Positions 1 through 7,906 of a stretch of 46,053 nucleotides of DNA are shown here, one piece after another. The notes below the pieces were generated by a model. The model did not search any database. It had not been told where the DNA came from and saw nothing but the letters and a program-made list of their open reading frames with translations. The stretch's first letter is position 1; each line of letters starts with the position of its first letter. A program made the translations under genes and the position numbers. The stretch is from NCBI GenBank assembly GCA_029862205.1, contig JAOTXT010000031.1:1-46053 (forward strand). The letters are read 5' to 3'. The DNA is from Paracoccaceae bacterium. Lineage in GTDB: Bacteria > Pseudomonadota > Alphaproteobacteria > Rhodobacterales > Rhodobacteraceae.

Positions 1-913
1 CGAACATCATGTTGGCCGCCGTGACCGAGGTGATCCCGGTCGGGTCGTAAGCCGGCGCCACCTCGCAGATATCGGCGCCGACCACGTCGCAATCACCGAG
101 GGCGCGCAACATCACCTGCACGTCGCGCGGGATCAGCCCGCCGATTTCGGGCACCGGCGTGCCGGGGCAGAAGCTGGGGTCCAGCCCGTCGATATCCAGG
201 GTCACATAGACGGGCCCGTCGCCCAGCACCCGCAGGATTTCGGCAATCGCAGCCTTGCGGCCCATCTCCTCGTATTCGTCGATCGTAATGCAGCGGTAGC
301 CGGCGTCTTGGCCGTAGCGGATATCATCGTCGCCGAAGCGGCTGCCGCGCAGACCGATCTGGACAACGCGGCTCGGGTCGATCAGCCCCTCTTCGTGCCC
401 GCGCCGCATGATGGTGGCGTGGTTGACCTTGTCGCCGCAAAGCTCGTCCAGGATGTCCGCGTGCGCATCGATCTGCAGGATCCCCACAGGCCGGTCCTTG
501 GCCAAGGCGCGCAGCACCGGCAGCGGCACCGTATGGTCGCCGCCGACCGAGATCGGCCGGATGCCGGCGCCATGCACCTCCTCGTAGAAGCCCTGGATCA
601 GGTCCAGCGAGATGTCCTTCGACATCGGGTTGACCGGCGCGTCGCCCAGATCGGCCACGTTGCATATGTCGTAGGGCTTCACGCCCGTCACCGGATGCGC
701 CAGCCGGATCAGCCGCGAGGCCGCGCGCACCGCCGCCGGCGCGTCCCGGGGGCCGGAGCGGTAATTCAGCCCCAGATCGAAGGGCACGCCGATCAGCCCG
801 ATATCGATCTCGCGGCTCACCTGATGGCGCGGCACCCGCATGAAGGTCGCCACATCGGCGAAGCGGGGCACCTTGGTCGCGTCGACCGGGCGAAACGCGC
901 TGTTCAAGGTCAT
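1..913 (-). CDS. speB: Ureohydrolase (agmatinase / guanidinobutyrase family), 3' end outside window
   Basis: Manganese enzyme of the arginase superfamily that releases urea from a guanidino compound; agmatine or 4-guanidinobutyrate are the likely substrates, giving putrescine or GABA. 304 residues are visible from an ATG at 911-913 preceded by GGAGGTTCT. Metal-binding motifs are intact: GGDHT (H127), DAHAD (D149, H151, D153) and DIDGLDP (D240, D242), followed by the GADICEVAPAYD segment typical of agmatinases. Family members are about 315-320 residues, so only the last dozen or so are missing past base 1. It is divergent from the cytochrome c gene, with 122 bases between starts. The fold and chemistry are secure; the exact guanidino substrate cannot be settled by eye, and the symbol is provisional. 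Confidence 0.88.
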   Translation of the reverse strand, partial: MTLNSAFRPVDATKVPRFADVATFMRVPRHQVSREIDIGLIGVPFDLGLNYRSGPRDAPAAVRAASRLIRLAHPVTGVKPYDICNVADLGDAPVNPMSKDISLDLIQGFYEEVHGAGIRPISVGGDHTVPLPVLRALAKDRPVGILQIDAHADILDELCGDKVNHATIMRRGHEEGLIDPSRVVQIGLRGSRFGDDDIRYGQDAGYRCITIDEYEEMGRKAAIAEILRVLGDGPVYVTLDIDGLDPSFCPGTPVPEIGGLIPRDVQVMLRALGDCDVVGADICEVAPAYDPTGITSVTAANMMF

Positions 914-1035
914 AGAACCTCCATTCTGCCCGCTCAGATTACGGCCGTGGGGATGCCGCAGACAAGGAGGGCTGGCGGGGCGCGATCATCGCGTTTACGA
1001 TCCGGGCGCGGGGGCACGGTTCGCAGTAAAATGGA

Positions 1036-1449
1036 ATGACCAAAATGCCTCGGCCCTTCATCATCGCACTTCTGATCGGCGCCATTGTTTCGCTTCCGGC
1101 CCATGCAGGCGGCGATGTCGATGCCGGGCGCGCCTTCTTCAACCAAGATTGCGGCGGCTGCCATGCCCTGTCATCCGATACCAACCACTACGCGCCGAAC
1201 CTCAACTGCATCATTGGCCGCGCGGCGGCAAGCGCCCCGTTTCCAAGATATACGCCAGACATGAAGGCCCTCGAAGCGAACGGCCTGGTCTGGGACCATC
1301 AGAACCTCGATGCATTCCTGACGGATCCGAAGACTTTCGCGCGCGAGCGCCTCCAGAATCCCGACGCGATCATCCTGATGCAGGTTGAAGTCGCCGAAGC
1401 GGCCGACCGCCAGAACGTCATCGCCTATATCGAGAGCCGGTGCCGCTGA
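1036..1449 (+). CDS. Small secreted class I cytochrome c (c2-like)
   Basis: 137-residue periplasmic electron carrier. Residues 1-24 form a Sec signal peptide (IIALLIGAIVSLPAHA), followed by DAGRAFFNQDCGGCHAL with the CXXCH haem site C39/C42/H43. The segment APNLNCIIGRAAASAPFPRY and the LVWDHQNLDAFLTDP helix match the cytochrome c2 / c550 family. The usual Met-ligand loop is replaced by DAIILMQVEVAEAADRQNVIAYI, so M115 is the only obvious axial candidate. Two extra cysteines (C58, where c2 proteins usually have a small residue, and C136 near the C-terminus) are unusual and could form a disulfide. The redox partner is unknown; no oxidase or dehydrogenase lies adjacent. Its stop is four bases from the convergent GST stop. 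An ATG at 1045 is an alternative start. Confidence 0.85.
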   Translation: MTKMPRPFIIALLIGAIVSLPAHAGGDVDAGRAFFNQDCGGCHALSSDTNHYAPNLNCIIGRAAASAPFPRYTPDMKALEANGLVWDHQNLDAFLTDPKTFARERLQNPDAIILMQVEVAEAADRQNVIAYIESRCR

Positions 1450-1453
1450 GCCC

Positions 1454-2068
1454 TCACGCCTCCGGCTTGGTCCGGGCGTAGGCGTCGATTCCCATCGCCC
1501 GCTCGGCCAGCGCCGCCAGACGCGGATAGCCGGGCTCCAGCAGCCAGGGGTTCGAATACTCGGCGAAGTGATAGGCGACCGCCGCCGCGATGTCGCCCCC
1601 ATCCATGCCGCCTTCACCCGACCAGCCGTCCTCGGGCGCCAGCCGGTCCAATTCGGCCAGCCCGCCCCGCACCTGCATGGTCAGCCGGTCGCGCCATTCG
1701 GGCCAGCGGAATTCCTCGGGCCGCCGGTTATTCTCGTAGATCAGCGCAACCGCCTTCTCGGCCGTCGATTGCCCCATGGCCATGCGCTGCATCGAGGCGA
1801 GCCGGGCCGGGCCGCTGGCGGGGATCAAACGCATACCCGCGGGCGCGGTCTCATCCAAGTAGTCGCAGATTGCGAACGTCTCGATCAGCCGGGTGCCGTC
1901 ATCCAGCACCAGGATCGGCACCCGCGCCACCGGGTTCTGGGCCCGGATCGTCTCCAGGTCATCGCCCGCGACCAGCAGCGGCCGGTGCTCGTAATCGCGC
2001 CCCTGAAGTCCCAGCCAGACCCCGACCCGGCGCACGAACGGCGAGACATAGCGGCCATAGAGAATCAT
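1454..2068 (-). CDS. Glutathione S-transferase family protein
   Basis: 204-residue cytosolic GST. The N-terminal thioredoxin-like domain (about 1-75) begins [15 protein letters not shown] with the candidate catalytic Ser9, the cis-Pro in ARVP (P51), and the gamma-glutamyl-binding ETFAICDYL segment near E63. The remainder is the all-helical GST C-domain. The start at 2066-2068 was chosen because GGAGGGGAGA lies just upstream and because the GST fold begins exactly there; a longer reading from 2200 adds 44 residues unrelated to the family. It transfers or reduces with glutathione, substrate unknown. It fits a window that also carries gor and ggt. Convergent with the cytochrome c gene, divergent from moaA. 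Confidence 0.88.
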   Translation of the reverse strand: MILYGRYVSPFVRRVGVWLGLQGRDYEHRPLLVAGDDLETIRAQNPVARVPILVLDDGTRLIETFAICDYLDETAPAGMRLIPASGPARLASMQRMAMGQSTAEKAVALIYENNRRPEEFRWPEWRDRLTMQVRGGLAELDRLAPEDGWSGEGGMDGGDIAAAVAYHFAEYSNPWLLEPGYPRLAALAERAMGIDAYARTKPEA

Positions 2069-2213
2069 TCTCTCCCCTCCGGTGTTGATTTTCTGTGCCC
2101 TGACCATGCCCCCCATGCACCGCCTGTCAACGCGATTTCCGCCCTGCGGCGCAGTGTCCGGATTGCCGCCAAGCACCAAACGGCCTAAATTGCTGATCAA
2201 TCAGGGAGGAACC

Positions 2214-3230
2214 ATGGCCAGGCTCGAGCCACCGCAGCTTATCGACCCGTTCCAGCGCGCGATCACCTATTTGCGCGTCTCGGTGACGGATCGCTGCGAT
2301 TTCCGCTGCCTCTACTGCATGGCCGAGGAGATGACCTTCCTGCCGAAGCGCGATCTCTTGAGCCTCGAGGAGCTCGATCGCCTTTGCACCAATTTCATCG
2401 AGCTCGGCGTGCGCAAGCTGCGCATCACCGGGGGCGAGCCTTTGGTCCGCAAGAACATCATGTGGTTCTTCGACCGCATGGGCCGGCACCTGGGCGACGG
2501 CGCTCTGGACGAGCTGACGCTGACCACCAACGGCTCGCAGCTCTCGCGCTTCGCGAAAACGCTCGCGCATGCGGGGGTCAAGCGCGTGAACGTCTCGCTC
2601 GACACGCTGGACGAGGCGAAGTTCAAGCGCATCACCCGCTGGGGGCGGCTGGCGCAGGTTCTGGACGGGATCGAGGCGGCGCAGGCCGCGGGGCTGCGCG
2701 TCAAGATCAACACGGTCGCGCTCAAGGGCACGAATGACGGCGAGATTCACCGGCTGGTCGAATGGTGCGATGCACAAGGCATGGACCTGACCTTCATCGA
2801 GGTCATGCCCATGGGCGATCTGGGCAATGAGGACCGGCTGGACCAGTATTATCCGCTGGATCAGCTTCGTGCAGATCTGGGCGAACGTTGGACGCTGACC
2901 GAGACCGACTACCGCACGGGAGGCCCGGCCCGCTACTTCCGCGTCGAGGAAACCGGCCAGCGGATCGGCTTCATCACGCCGCTGACCCATAATTTCTGCG
3001 AAAGCTGCAACCGGGTGCGGCTGACCTGCACCGGCCAGCTCTATATGTGCCTGGGCCAGGACGACGACGCGGACCTGCGGAAAGTGATGCGTTCGGGCGC
3101 CGATGACGCGGGCGTCAAGGCCGCGATCGGTGAGGCGATCACCCGCAAGCCCAAGGGCCACGACTTCGACTATTCCCGCCAACAGGTCGACGGCCAGGTC
3201 GGTCGCCATATGAGTGTGACGGGCGGCTGA
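2214..3230 (+). CDS. moaA: GTP 3',8-cyclase MoaA (molybdenum cofactor biosynthesis)
   Basis: Radical-SAM enzyme that, with MoaC, converts GTP to cyclic pyranopterin monophosphate, the first step of molybdenum cofactor synthesis. 338 residues, typical length. The SAM-cluster motif is C28-X3-C32-X2-C35 ([10 protein letters not shown]); the second 4Fe-4S cluster that holds GTP is C262, C265 and C279 ([11 protein letters not shown]...C). The chain ends MSVTGG, with the C-terminal double glycine required for activity in MoaA. The start at 2214 has AGGGAGGA immediately upstream; an earlier in-frame ATG at 2082 is not supported. No other moa/moe gene is in the window, so it is a stand-alone locus here, closed by a strong terminator. 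Confidence 0.97.
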   Translation: MARLEPPQLIDPFQRAITYLRVSVTDRCDFRCLYCMAEEMTFLPKRDLLSLEELDRLCTNFIELGVRKLRITGGEPLVRKNIMWFFDRMGRHLGDGALDELTLTTNGSQLSRFAKTLAHAGVKRVNVSLDTLDEAKFKRITRWGRLAQVLDGIEAAQAAGLRVKINTVALKGTNDGEIHRLVEWCDAQGMDLTFIEVMPMGDLGNEDRLDQYYPLDQLRADLGERWTLTETDYRTGGPARYFRVEETGQRIGFITPLTHNFCESCNRVRLTCTGQLYMCLGQDDDADLRKVMRSGADDAGVKAAIGEAITRKPKGHDFDYSRQQVDGQVGRHMSVTGG

Positions 3231-3254
3231 GCTCTGGTCCAATCAATGCAATGA

Positions 3255-3282
3255 GGGCGCCGTTGCCGGCGCCCTTTTTTTT
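3255..3282 (+). terminator. Rho-independent terminator of moaA
   Basis: A perfect 7-bp GGGCGCC/GGCGCCC stem (3255-3261 and 3268-3274) with a 6-nt loop is followed by eight T residues (3275-3282). It sits 24 bases after the moaA stop. The last T also belongs to the stop codon of the convergent flavin oxidoreductase gene. Confidence 0.92.
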
Positions 3283-4379
3283 CAAGCCGCTTCCTGCGCG
3301 CGGAACGGGTAATCGGTATACCCCTCGGTCCCGCCGCCATAGAACGTCGCCTCGTTGGGCGTGGTAAGGCCGGCGCCCAGCTGATAGCGCTCCGGCAGGT
3401 CCGGGTTCGCGATGAAGGGCCGGCCGAAGCTGACCGCATCGGCCCGGCCCCTGGCAATCCAATCGGCGGCGCGGGTGGCGTTGAAGCCGCCATTGGCAAT
3501 GTAAGTCCCGGTCCAAAGGCCGCGCAGACGCTCCAACGCGGCCAGCTCGTCCGGGCCGCTGTCGCTGCCGGGGAAGCTCTCGACGACATGGAGATAGGCC
3601 AGACGCAGCTTGTCCAAAGCGCGGTAGATGGTCCCGAATGTCGCCTCCGGATCACTGTCCGACATGTCGTTGAAGCTGCCGAATGGCGATAGCCGGATGC
3701 CGACCCGGTCTGCCCCCCAGACGCTGGCGACGGCCTCGGTCACTTCCAGCGCAAGCCGCGCGCGGTTCTCGGCGCTGCCGCCATAGGCATCCTCGCGCCG
3801 GTTCGATCCATCCCGCAGAAACTGGTCCAGTAGATAACCGTTGGCGGCGTGGACCTCGATGCCATCGAAGCCCGCTTCCTTCGCCCGCGCGGCCGCGCGG
3901 GCATAGTCGGCGACAATTCGCGGTAACTCGTCCGCCTCCAGGGCCCGCGGTTCGGAAACATCGACAAACCCGTCCGTTCCGAAGACCTGCGATTTCGCCC
4001 GGATCGCCGAGGGCGCAACCGGAACGACGCCTTCGGGCAATAGCGAGGTATGGCTGATCCGCCCCACGTGCCAAAGCTGCAGGAAGATGCGTCCGCCAGC
4101 GGCATGGACCGTCTCGGTGATCCGGCGCCAGCCGGCGACATGACTGTCTTCGTGGATACCCGGCGTATCCAGATACCCTTTTCCCTCGGGCGAGACTTGT
4201 GTCGCCTCGGTGATGATCAAGCCTGCGGAGGCGCGCTGGTGGTAATATTCCTCGGCCATCGCCTTTGGCGTGCCGTCGGAATGCGCGCGGTTCCGGGTCA
4301 GCGGCGCCATCAAGACGCGGTTCGGCAGTTCAAGACCGCCCATCGAGAGTGGACGGAATAGGGGCGCTATATCGCTCAT
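3282..4379 (-). CDS. nemA: NADH:flavin oxidoreductase, old yellow enzyme family (N-ethylmaleimide reductase-like)
   Basis: FMN-dependent ene-reductase of 365 residues that reduces activated C=C bonds such as maleimides, enones and nitro compounds with NAD(P)H. Visible OYE signatures are the FMN-contacting APLTRNR segment (T28), QLWHVGR near residue 101, the substrate-anion pair H177/N180 in EVHAANGYLLDQFLRD, EDAYGGSAENRARL and the FGRPFIANPDLPER phosphate-binding region at the C-terminus. The start at 4377-4379 is preceded by AGGAGA; longer upstream readings give low-complexity protein with no family match. Detoxification of electrophiles is the usual role. No linked TetR/NemR regulator is present, unlike the enterobacterial locus, so the symbol reflects family membership only. 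Confidence 0.9.
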   Translation of the reverse strand: MSDIAPLFRPLSMGGLELPNRVLMAPLTRNRAHSDGTPKAMAEEYYHQRASAGLIITEATQVSPEGKGYLDTPGIHEDSHVAGWRRITETVHAAGGRIFLQLWHVGRISHTSLLPEGVVPVAPSAIRAKSQVFGTDGFVDVSEPRALEADELPRIVADYARAAARAKEAGFDGIEVHAANGYLLDQFLRDGSNRREDAYGGSAENRARLALEVTEAVASVWGADRVGIRLSPFGSFNDMSDSDPEATFGTIYRALDKLRLAYLHVVESFPGSDSGPDELAALERLRGLWTGTYIANGGFNATRAADWIARGRADAVSFGRPFIANPDLPERYQLGAGLTTPNEATFYGGGTEGYTDYPFRAQEAA

Positions 4380-4584
4380 CTTAGATTGTCTCCTGAATAA
4401 CGGTCCAGACCGCGGGTCTGGTGCGTGGACTTGGGCAGATAGCGGGGGCCGGCCAGGCTTCAATGCCAGGCGATGACTGCATCCGCCGCGCTGTTGCGCG
4501 GCGAGCACGATGCGCGGCCGTGAAGCGGCGCGCGCTCCTGGTCCGCGCGGCGCAACGCCCCCTCCGGCACTGCTACCGGAGCGC

Positions 4585-5433
4585 ATGGACATCTCCCTCG
4601 CCATCCGCGCCGCCGCGCCCGCCGCGCCGCGATCCGCCATCGACGGCTTCGCAGGCGCCCATGACCGGATCGCCGCGACCGGCGCCATCGACACGCCGCT
4701 GCGCGCCGCGCATCTGATCGGCCAACGCGCCCATGAATCGGCGCGCTTCAAGCGCGTGGCGGAAGCCCTCCACTACCGCTCGGGCGCGCGCATCTTCGCA
4801 GTTTTCGGGCGGCAGCACTTCACCGGCGTCACCCATGCGCAACGGTTCGCGGGCCGGCCGGAGAAGCTCGCCAGCCACGTCTATGGCCGGCGCATGGGCA
4901 ACGGTCCGCCCGGTTCGGGCGATGGCTTCCGCTACCGTGGGCGCGGCTATCTGCAACTGACGGGGCGCGAGAATTACCGCCGCTTCGGTGCCCGGATCGG
5001 CATCGACCTGGAGGCCCAGCCCGAACGGGCCGAGGAGCCCGCCACCGCCTGGATCATCGCCGCGGCCTATCTTGCTGCCCGCCGGCGCGCCGGGCGCACG
5101 GCGCTGGAATGGGCCGATCTGGACAACGTGGAAATGGTCAGCCGCATCGTCAATGGCGGGCTCAACGGGCTCGATGACCGCCGGCATTTGACCGCCACCG
5201 CGTTGACGGCGCTCGGCGGCATCGCGGCGCGGCCCCTGCTCAAACGCGGCACCGAGGGGCCGGCAGTGCTGCGCCTTCAACACCTGCTGGCGCGCGCGGG
5301 TTTCGCTCTCGGCGCCCTCGACGGGGATTTCGGCCCCAGGACCGAGACCGCCCTGCGCCAATTCCAGCACGCGTCGGGCCTCGCCACGACCGGTAAGACC
5401 GATCGCGCGACTTGGGATATTCTCGACGCCTAA
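4585..5433 (+). CDS. GH19 family lysozyme/chitinase-like protein with C-terminal peptidoglycan-binding domain
   Basis: 282 residues. The N-terminal domain (about 15-210) is a glycoside hydrolase family 19 fold: E51 in GQRAHESARF and E60 in RVAEALHYRS are the catalytic acid/base candidates, and GFRYRGRGYLQLTGRENY plus the VNGGLNG stretch are family hallmarks. Residues about 218-280 form a PG_binding_1 module (LKRGTEGPAVLRLQ, DGDFGPRTETALRQFQ). The arrangement is that of phage-type endolysins and of cellular peptidoglycan hydrolases. No signal peptide is seen and no other phage gene is nearby, so it may be a domesticated endolysin. The start at 4585 has a weak GGAG close upstream; an in-frame ATG at 4510 is possible. 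The 205 bases from 4380 to 4584 show no gene. Confidence 0.85.
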   Translation: MDISLAIRAAAPAAPRSAIDGFAGAHDRIAATGAIDTPLRAAHLIGQRAHESARFKRVAEALHYRSGARIFAVFGRQHFTGVTHAQRFAGRPEKLASHVYGRRMGNGPPGSGDGFRYRGRGYLQLTGRENYRRFGARIGIDLEAQPERAEEPATAWIIAAAYLAARRRAGRTALEWADLDNVEMVSRIVNGGLNGLDDRRHLTATALTALGGIAARPLLKRGTEGPAVLRLQHLLARAGFALGALDGDFGPRTETALRQFQHASGLATTGKTDRATWDILDA

Positions 5434-5443
5434 AGGCAACTAT

Positions 5444-5496
5444 CGTGCAACGGCCTGTACGGTGGGTTGAAAACCCACCGTACAGGCCGTTGCACG
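5444..5496. repeat. 25-bp perfect inverted repeat (dispersed palindrome type)
   Basis: Two 25-base arms (5444-5468 and 5472-5496) are exact reverse complements separated by GAA. The core around the loop, GGTGGGTT/AACCCACC, resembles the GGTGGGCTC/GAGCCCACC hairpins at 11462-11534. It starts ten bases after the GH19 stop. There is no T-tract on either side, so it is not a canonical terminator; a REP-like dispersed element is the best reading. Confidence 0.85.
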
Positions 5497-5579
5497 CGAA
5501 GGGGCAATAGCGCGCGCCGTCCGTAAACAATCGGTAAAGCCCAATAATTTACACCTTTCTTTCAATGCATTAGAAAGAA

Positions 5580-5593
5580 TCTCACATGTGAGA
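5580..5593. promoter_or_regulatory. 14-bp palindrome upstream of ggt (possible operator)
   Basis: TCTCACATGTGAGA is a perfect palindrome lying 31 bases before the gamma-glutamyltransferase start, in an AT-rich stretch (5521-5580). Position and symmetry suggest a dimeric regulator site overlapping the promoter or 5' leader. The regulator is unknown and no regulator gene is adjacent. Confidence 0.4.
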
Positions 5594-5624
5594 GCCTGGC
5601 CACGCCGAGCCAAGGGAGGCCCCG

Positions 5625-7367
5625 ATGCGCGCGCTCTTTGCCCTGATCCTGCTCGCCACGCTTGCCGTTTTCCCGGCTGCCGCCCAGACCCAGGCCGACC
5701 CGGAAGCGGCGACCGGCTGGGTGCCGAAGCCCCTCGCCACCGGCCAGCGTCATATGATCGCCGCAGCTCACCCGGCCGCCGCCGAGGCGGGGCGCGAGAC
5801 GCTGCGCCGGGGCGGCTCGGCGGCGGATGCGGCCATCGCCGCGCTCCTGGTTCTGAACGTGGTCGAGCCGCAATCCAGCGGCATCGGCGGTGGTGCCTTC
5901 GCGCTGGTTCACTCGGCCAAGGGCATCGCCAGCTTCGACGCCCGCGAGACCGCACCCGGCGGCGCCACGCCGGACATGTTCATGGCATCGGATGGCGAGC
6001 GCATGAAATTTCTCGATGCGGTGGCCAGCGGTCGCTCGGTCGGCGTCCCGGGGCTCGTCCGCCTCTTCCAGGCGCTCCACGCGCGGCACGGCAAGCTGGC
6101 TTGGGCCGATCTCTTCGGCCCTGCGATCGCGCTCGCCGAGGGATTCCAAGTCGGCCCGCGCTTGGCCGGATTGGCCGAGCGCTACCGAGACCGGCTCGCC
6201 CAGGCCGACGCGGCCACCCTGTTCCTGCCTGGCGGAGCCCCGATCGCCGAGGGCGCGACGCTGCGCAATCCCGGCTTGGCCGCGACGTTCCGGATGTTGG
6301 CGGATCGCGGGCCGGAGGCATTCTATTCAGGCGCTCTGGCCGGCGAGATCGCCGCCGCAACCCGGCGCGGCGCCGTGGCCGGCACCCTGTCGGCGGAAGA
6401 CCTGGCCGCCTATCGCGTGATCGAGCGCCCGGCGGTCTGCATGGTCTATCGGGTCCAGTTCCGGGTCTGCGGCATGGGTCCGCCGTCGTCGGGCGCTACC
6501 ACGGTCGGGCAGATCCTGGGCGTTCTTGACCGGTTCAAACCAACGGATTTCGCCCCCGGCGAGCCGCATCTCTGGCACCTCTTCGCCGAAGCCTCGCGGC
6601 TCGCCTATGCCGACAGGGCCCTCTATCTGGGCGATAGCGACTTTGTGGACGTGCCGGTCAAGGGCCTGCTCGATCCAGGCTATCTGGCCGGGCGCGCACG
6701 TCTGATCCATGGTTTCAAGGCCGCAGAGGGCAAGGCCGCGGCGGGCGAGCCACCTTGGCGCGAGGGCGCGCTGCTGGCGCCTGACGCCAGCCCTGGCACG
6801 CCGGGCACAACCCATCTCTCAGTGATCGATGGGGACGGGCTGGCAATCGCGCTCACCGCCTCGATCGAGACTGCCTTCGGGTCCGGCCGGATGGCCGGCG
6901 GGTTTTTGCTGAATAACCAGCTGACCGACTTCTCGTTCCGGCCCACTGGCGTTGACGGCAACCCGGTCGCGAACGCGGTGGCGCCGGGCAAGCGGCCCCG
7001 CTCGTCCATGAGCCCTACCATCGTCTATCGCACGGATACGCCGGAACAGCCCTACATCTTGGCCGGCTCGCCCGGCGGCTCGCGCATCCCGGAATATGTC
7101 GCCGGGGCGCTGATCGCCATGCTGGACCTCGGCACTGATCCGGCAGTGGCGGCGGCGCTCGGCCATGTCTCACACCGCAACCGAAGCGAGCTGGCGCTGG
7201 AGGCTGGCGCCCACCCCGCGACACTCGCCGAAGGCTTGGCCGCCATCGGCCACAAGGTGATCACGAACGCCATGGCCTCGGGCCTGCATATCATCCGCAT
7301 TGCACCCGACGGCACCTTGACGGGCGGCGCGGATCCGCGCCGCGAGGGCACCGCGCTGGCCGATTGA
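5625..7367 (+). CDS. ggt: Gamma-glutamyltransferase / glutathione hydrolase
   Basis: 580-residue periplasmic Ntn-hydrolase that cleaves the gamma-glutamyl bond of glutathione and transfers the glutamyl group to water or amino acids. Residues 1-20 are a signal peptide (LFALILLATLAVFPAAA). The large subunit carries GGSAADAAIAALLVLNVVEPQ and SSGIGGGAF and the ARETAP substrate-carboxylate segment. The self-processing site is GTTHLSVID: T395 becomes the N-terminal nucleophile of the small subunit, which continues with AFGSGRMAGGFLLNNQ and SMSPTIV. Length matches the family (about 580). The start is supported by AAGGGAGG seven bases upstream. Periplasmic glutathione salvage would return cysteine and glutamate to the cell. 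It is apparently monocistronic. Confidence 0.95.
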   Translation: MRALFALILLATLAVFPAAAQTQADPEAATGWVPKPLATGQRHMIAAAHPAAAEAGRETLRRGGSAADAAIAALLVLNVVEPQSSGIGGGAFALVHSAKGIASFDARETAPGGATPDMFMASDGERMKFLDAVASGRSVGVPGLVRLFQALHARHGKLAWADLFGPAIALAEGFQVGPRLAGLAERYRDRLAQADAATLFLPGGAPIAEGATLRNPGLAATFRMLADRGPEAFYSGALAGEIAAATRRGAVAGTLSAEDLAAYRVIERPAVCMVYRVQFRVCGMGPPSSGATTVGQILGVLDRFKPTDFAPGEPHLWHLFAEASRLAYADRALYLGDSDFVDVPVKGLLDPGYLAGRARLIHGFKAAEGKAAAGEPPWREGALLAPDASPGTPGTTHLSVIDGDGLAIALTASIETAFGSGRMAGGFLLNNQLTDFSFRPTGVDGNPVANAVAPGKRPRSSMSPTIVYRTDTPEQPYILAGSPGGSRIPEYVAGALIAMLDLGTDPAVAAALGHVSHRNRSELALEAGAHPATLAEGLAAIGHKVITNAMASGLHIIRIAPDGTLTGGADPRREGTALAD

Positions 7368-7414
7368 GCCCCATGCCCGTCGAGCGGGAATCATGGCAAG
7401 GCAGGTGATCAAGA

Positions 7415-7443
7415 TTGTGTAAAGGCCGGAAATCGGGTATGAA
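7415..7443 (+). promoter_or_regulatory. Candidate sigma-70 promoter of cspA
   Basis: TTGTGT (7415-7420), a 17-base spacer and TATGAA (7438-7443) form a plausible -35/-10 pair. Transcription from about 7450 would give a 5' leader of roughly 170 bases before cspA, in line with the long leaders of cold-shock genes. It is assigned by pattern only. Confidence 0.4.
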
Positions 7444-7518
7444 TCGCCCCGCGCCCGGTTGGGTGCATGTTGGCCTCAAGTCTTCTTCCCTCGCGCCGCC
7501 TTGGCGGGACGGGGGCGC

Positions 7519-7606
7519 TGCCTCGGACCACATTCACTGAGGCAATGCCTCGACCCGATGACTGGGCTTTATGCCTGCAAGGAACTGGGCTCTCAGCCCG
7601 CAAGGA
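7519..7606 (+). promoter_or_regulatory. Structured cspA 5' leader with alternative hairpins and a 23-nt tandem repeat
   Basis: GAGGCA (7539-7544) can pair with TGCCTC on its left (7519-7524) or overlap-pair with TGCCTC on its right (7546-7551), but not with both at once. It is followed by two 23-base direct repeats (7561-7583 and 7584-7606), each ACTGGGC-N8-10-GCAAGGA, whose differing loops keep a GGC/GCC-type stem. The second repeat runs into the ribosome-binding site AAGGAAAGGA. This is the layout of a translation-controlling leader or thermosensor, as known for enterobacterial cspA; function here is inferred. Confidence 0.5.
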
Positions 7607-7620
7607 AAGGAACTGACGCA

Positions 7621-7827
7621 ATGGCCACTGGCACCGTCAAATGGTTCAACTCTGAAAAAGGTTTCGGTTTCATCGCCCCCGATGAGGGCGGCAAGGACAT
7701 CTTCGTCCACATCACCGCGGTGCGCGCCGCGGGTCTGGAAACCCTGAACGACGATCAGAAAGTGTCCTACGAGTTGCAGGAAGGCCGCGACGGCCGCTCC
7801 TCCGCCGGAGATCTGCAGGTCCTTTGA
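7621..7827 (+). CDS. cspA: Cold-shock protein (CspA family)
   Basis: 68-residue single-domain cold-shock protein, an OB-fold RNA/ssDNA chaperone that melts mRNA structure. The RNP1 motif is KGFGFI (about residues 14-19) and RNP2 is DIFVHI (about 28-33); the opening ATGTVKWFNSEK is diagnostic. The ATG at 7621 follows AAGGAAAGGA at good spacing; an upstream in-frame start at 7459 would add unrelated sequence read from the leader. A 5' leader with alternative hairpins precedes it and a strong terminator follows at 7874, so it is a single-gene unit. Whether this paralogue is cold-induced or constitutive cannot be read from the protein. Confidence 0.95.
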   Translation: MATGTVKWFNSEKGFGFIAPDEGGKDIFVHITAVRAAGLETLNDDQKVSYELQEGRDGRSSAGDLQVL

Positions 7828-7873
7828 ACCTCCAACCGGCGGCCTGACCGGCCGCCAACGAATATAGAACTTT

Positions 7874-7906
7874 AAGGCCCGCGCCGTGAAGCGCGGGCCT
7901 TTTCTA
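7874..7906 (+). terminator. Rho-independent terminator of cspA
   Basis: An 11-bp stem AAGGCCCGCGC/GCGCGGGCCTT (7874-7884, 7891-7901) with loop CGTGAA runs into TTTTCTATT. A second GC hairpin (GGCGGCC/GGCCGCC, about 7839-7857) lies between it and the cspA stop and could act as a stalling or protective stem. Confidence 0.93.

Noticed and set aside
308-1039. A 243-codon plus-strand frame opposite the ureohydrolase
   Set aside because: The opposite strand encodes all metal-binding motifs of the ureohydrolase, and this frame starts with TTG and has no domain.
1551-1560. A GGTTCGAAT stretch similar to a tRNA T-arm
   Set aside because: It lies inside the GST coding region; no acceptor stem, D-arm or anticodon arm can be formed around it.
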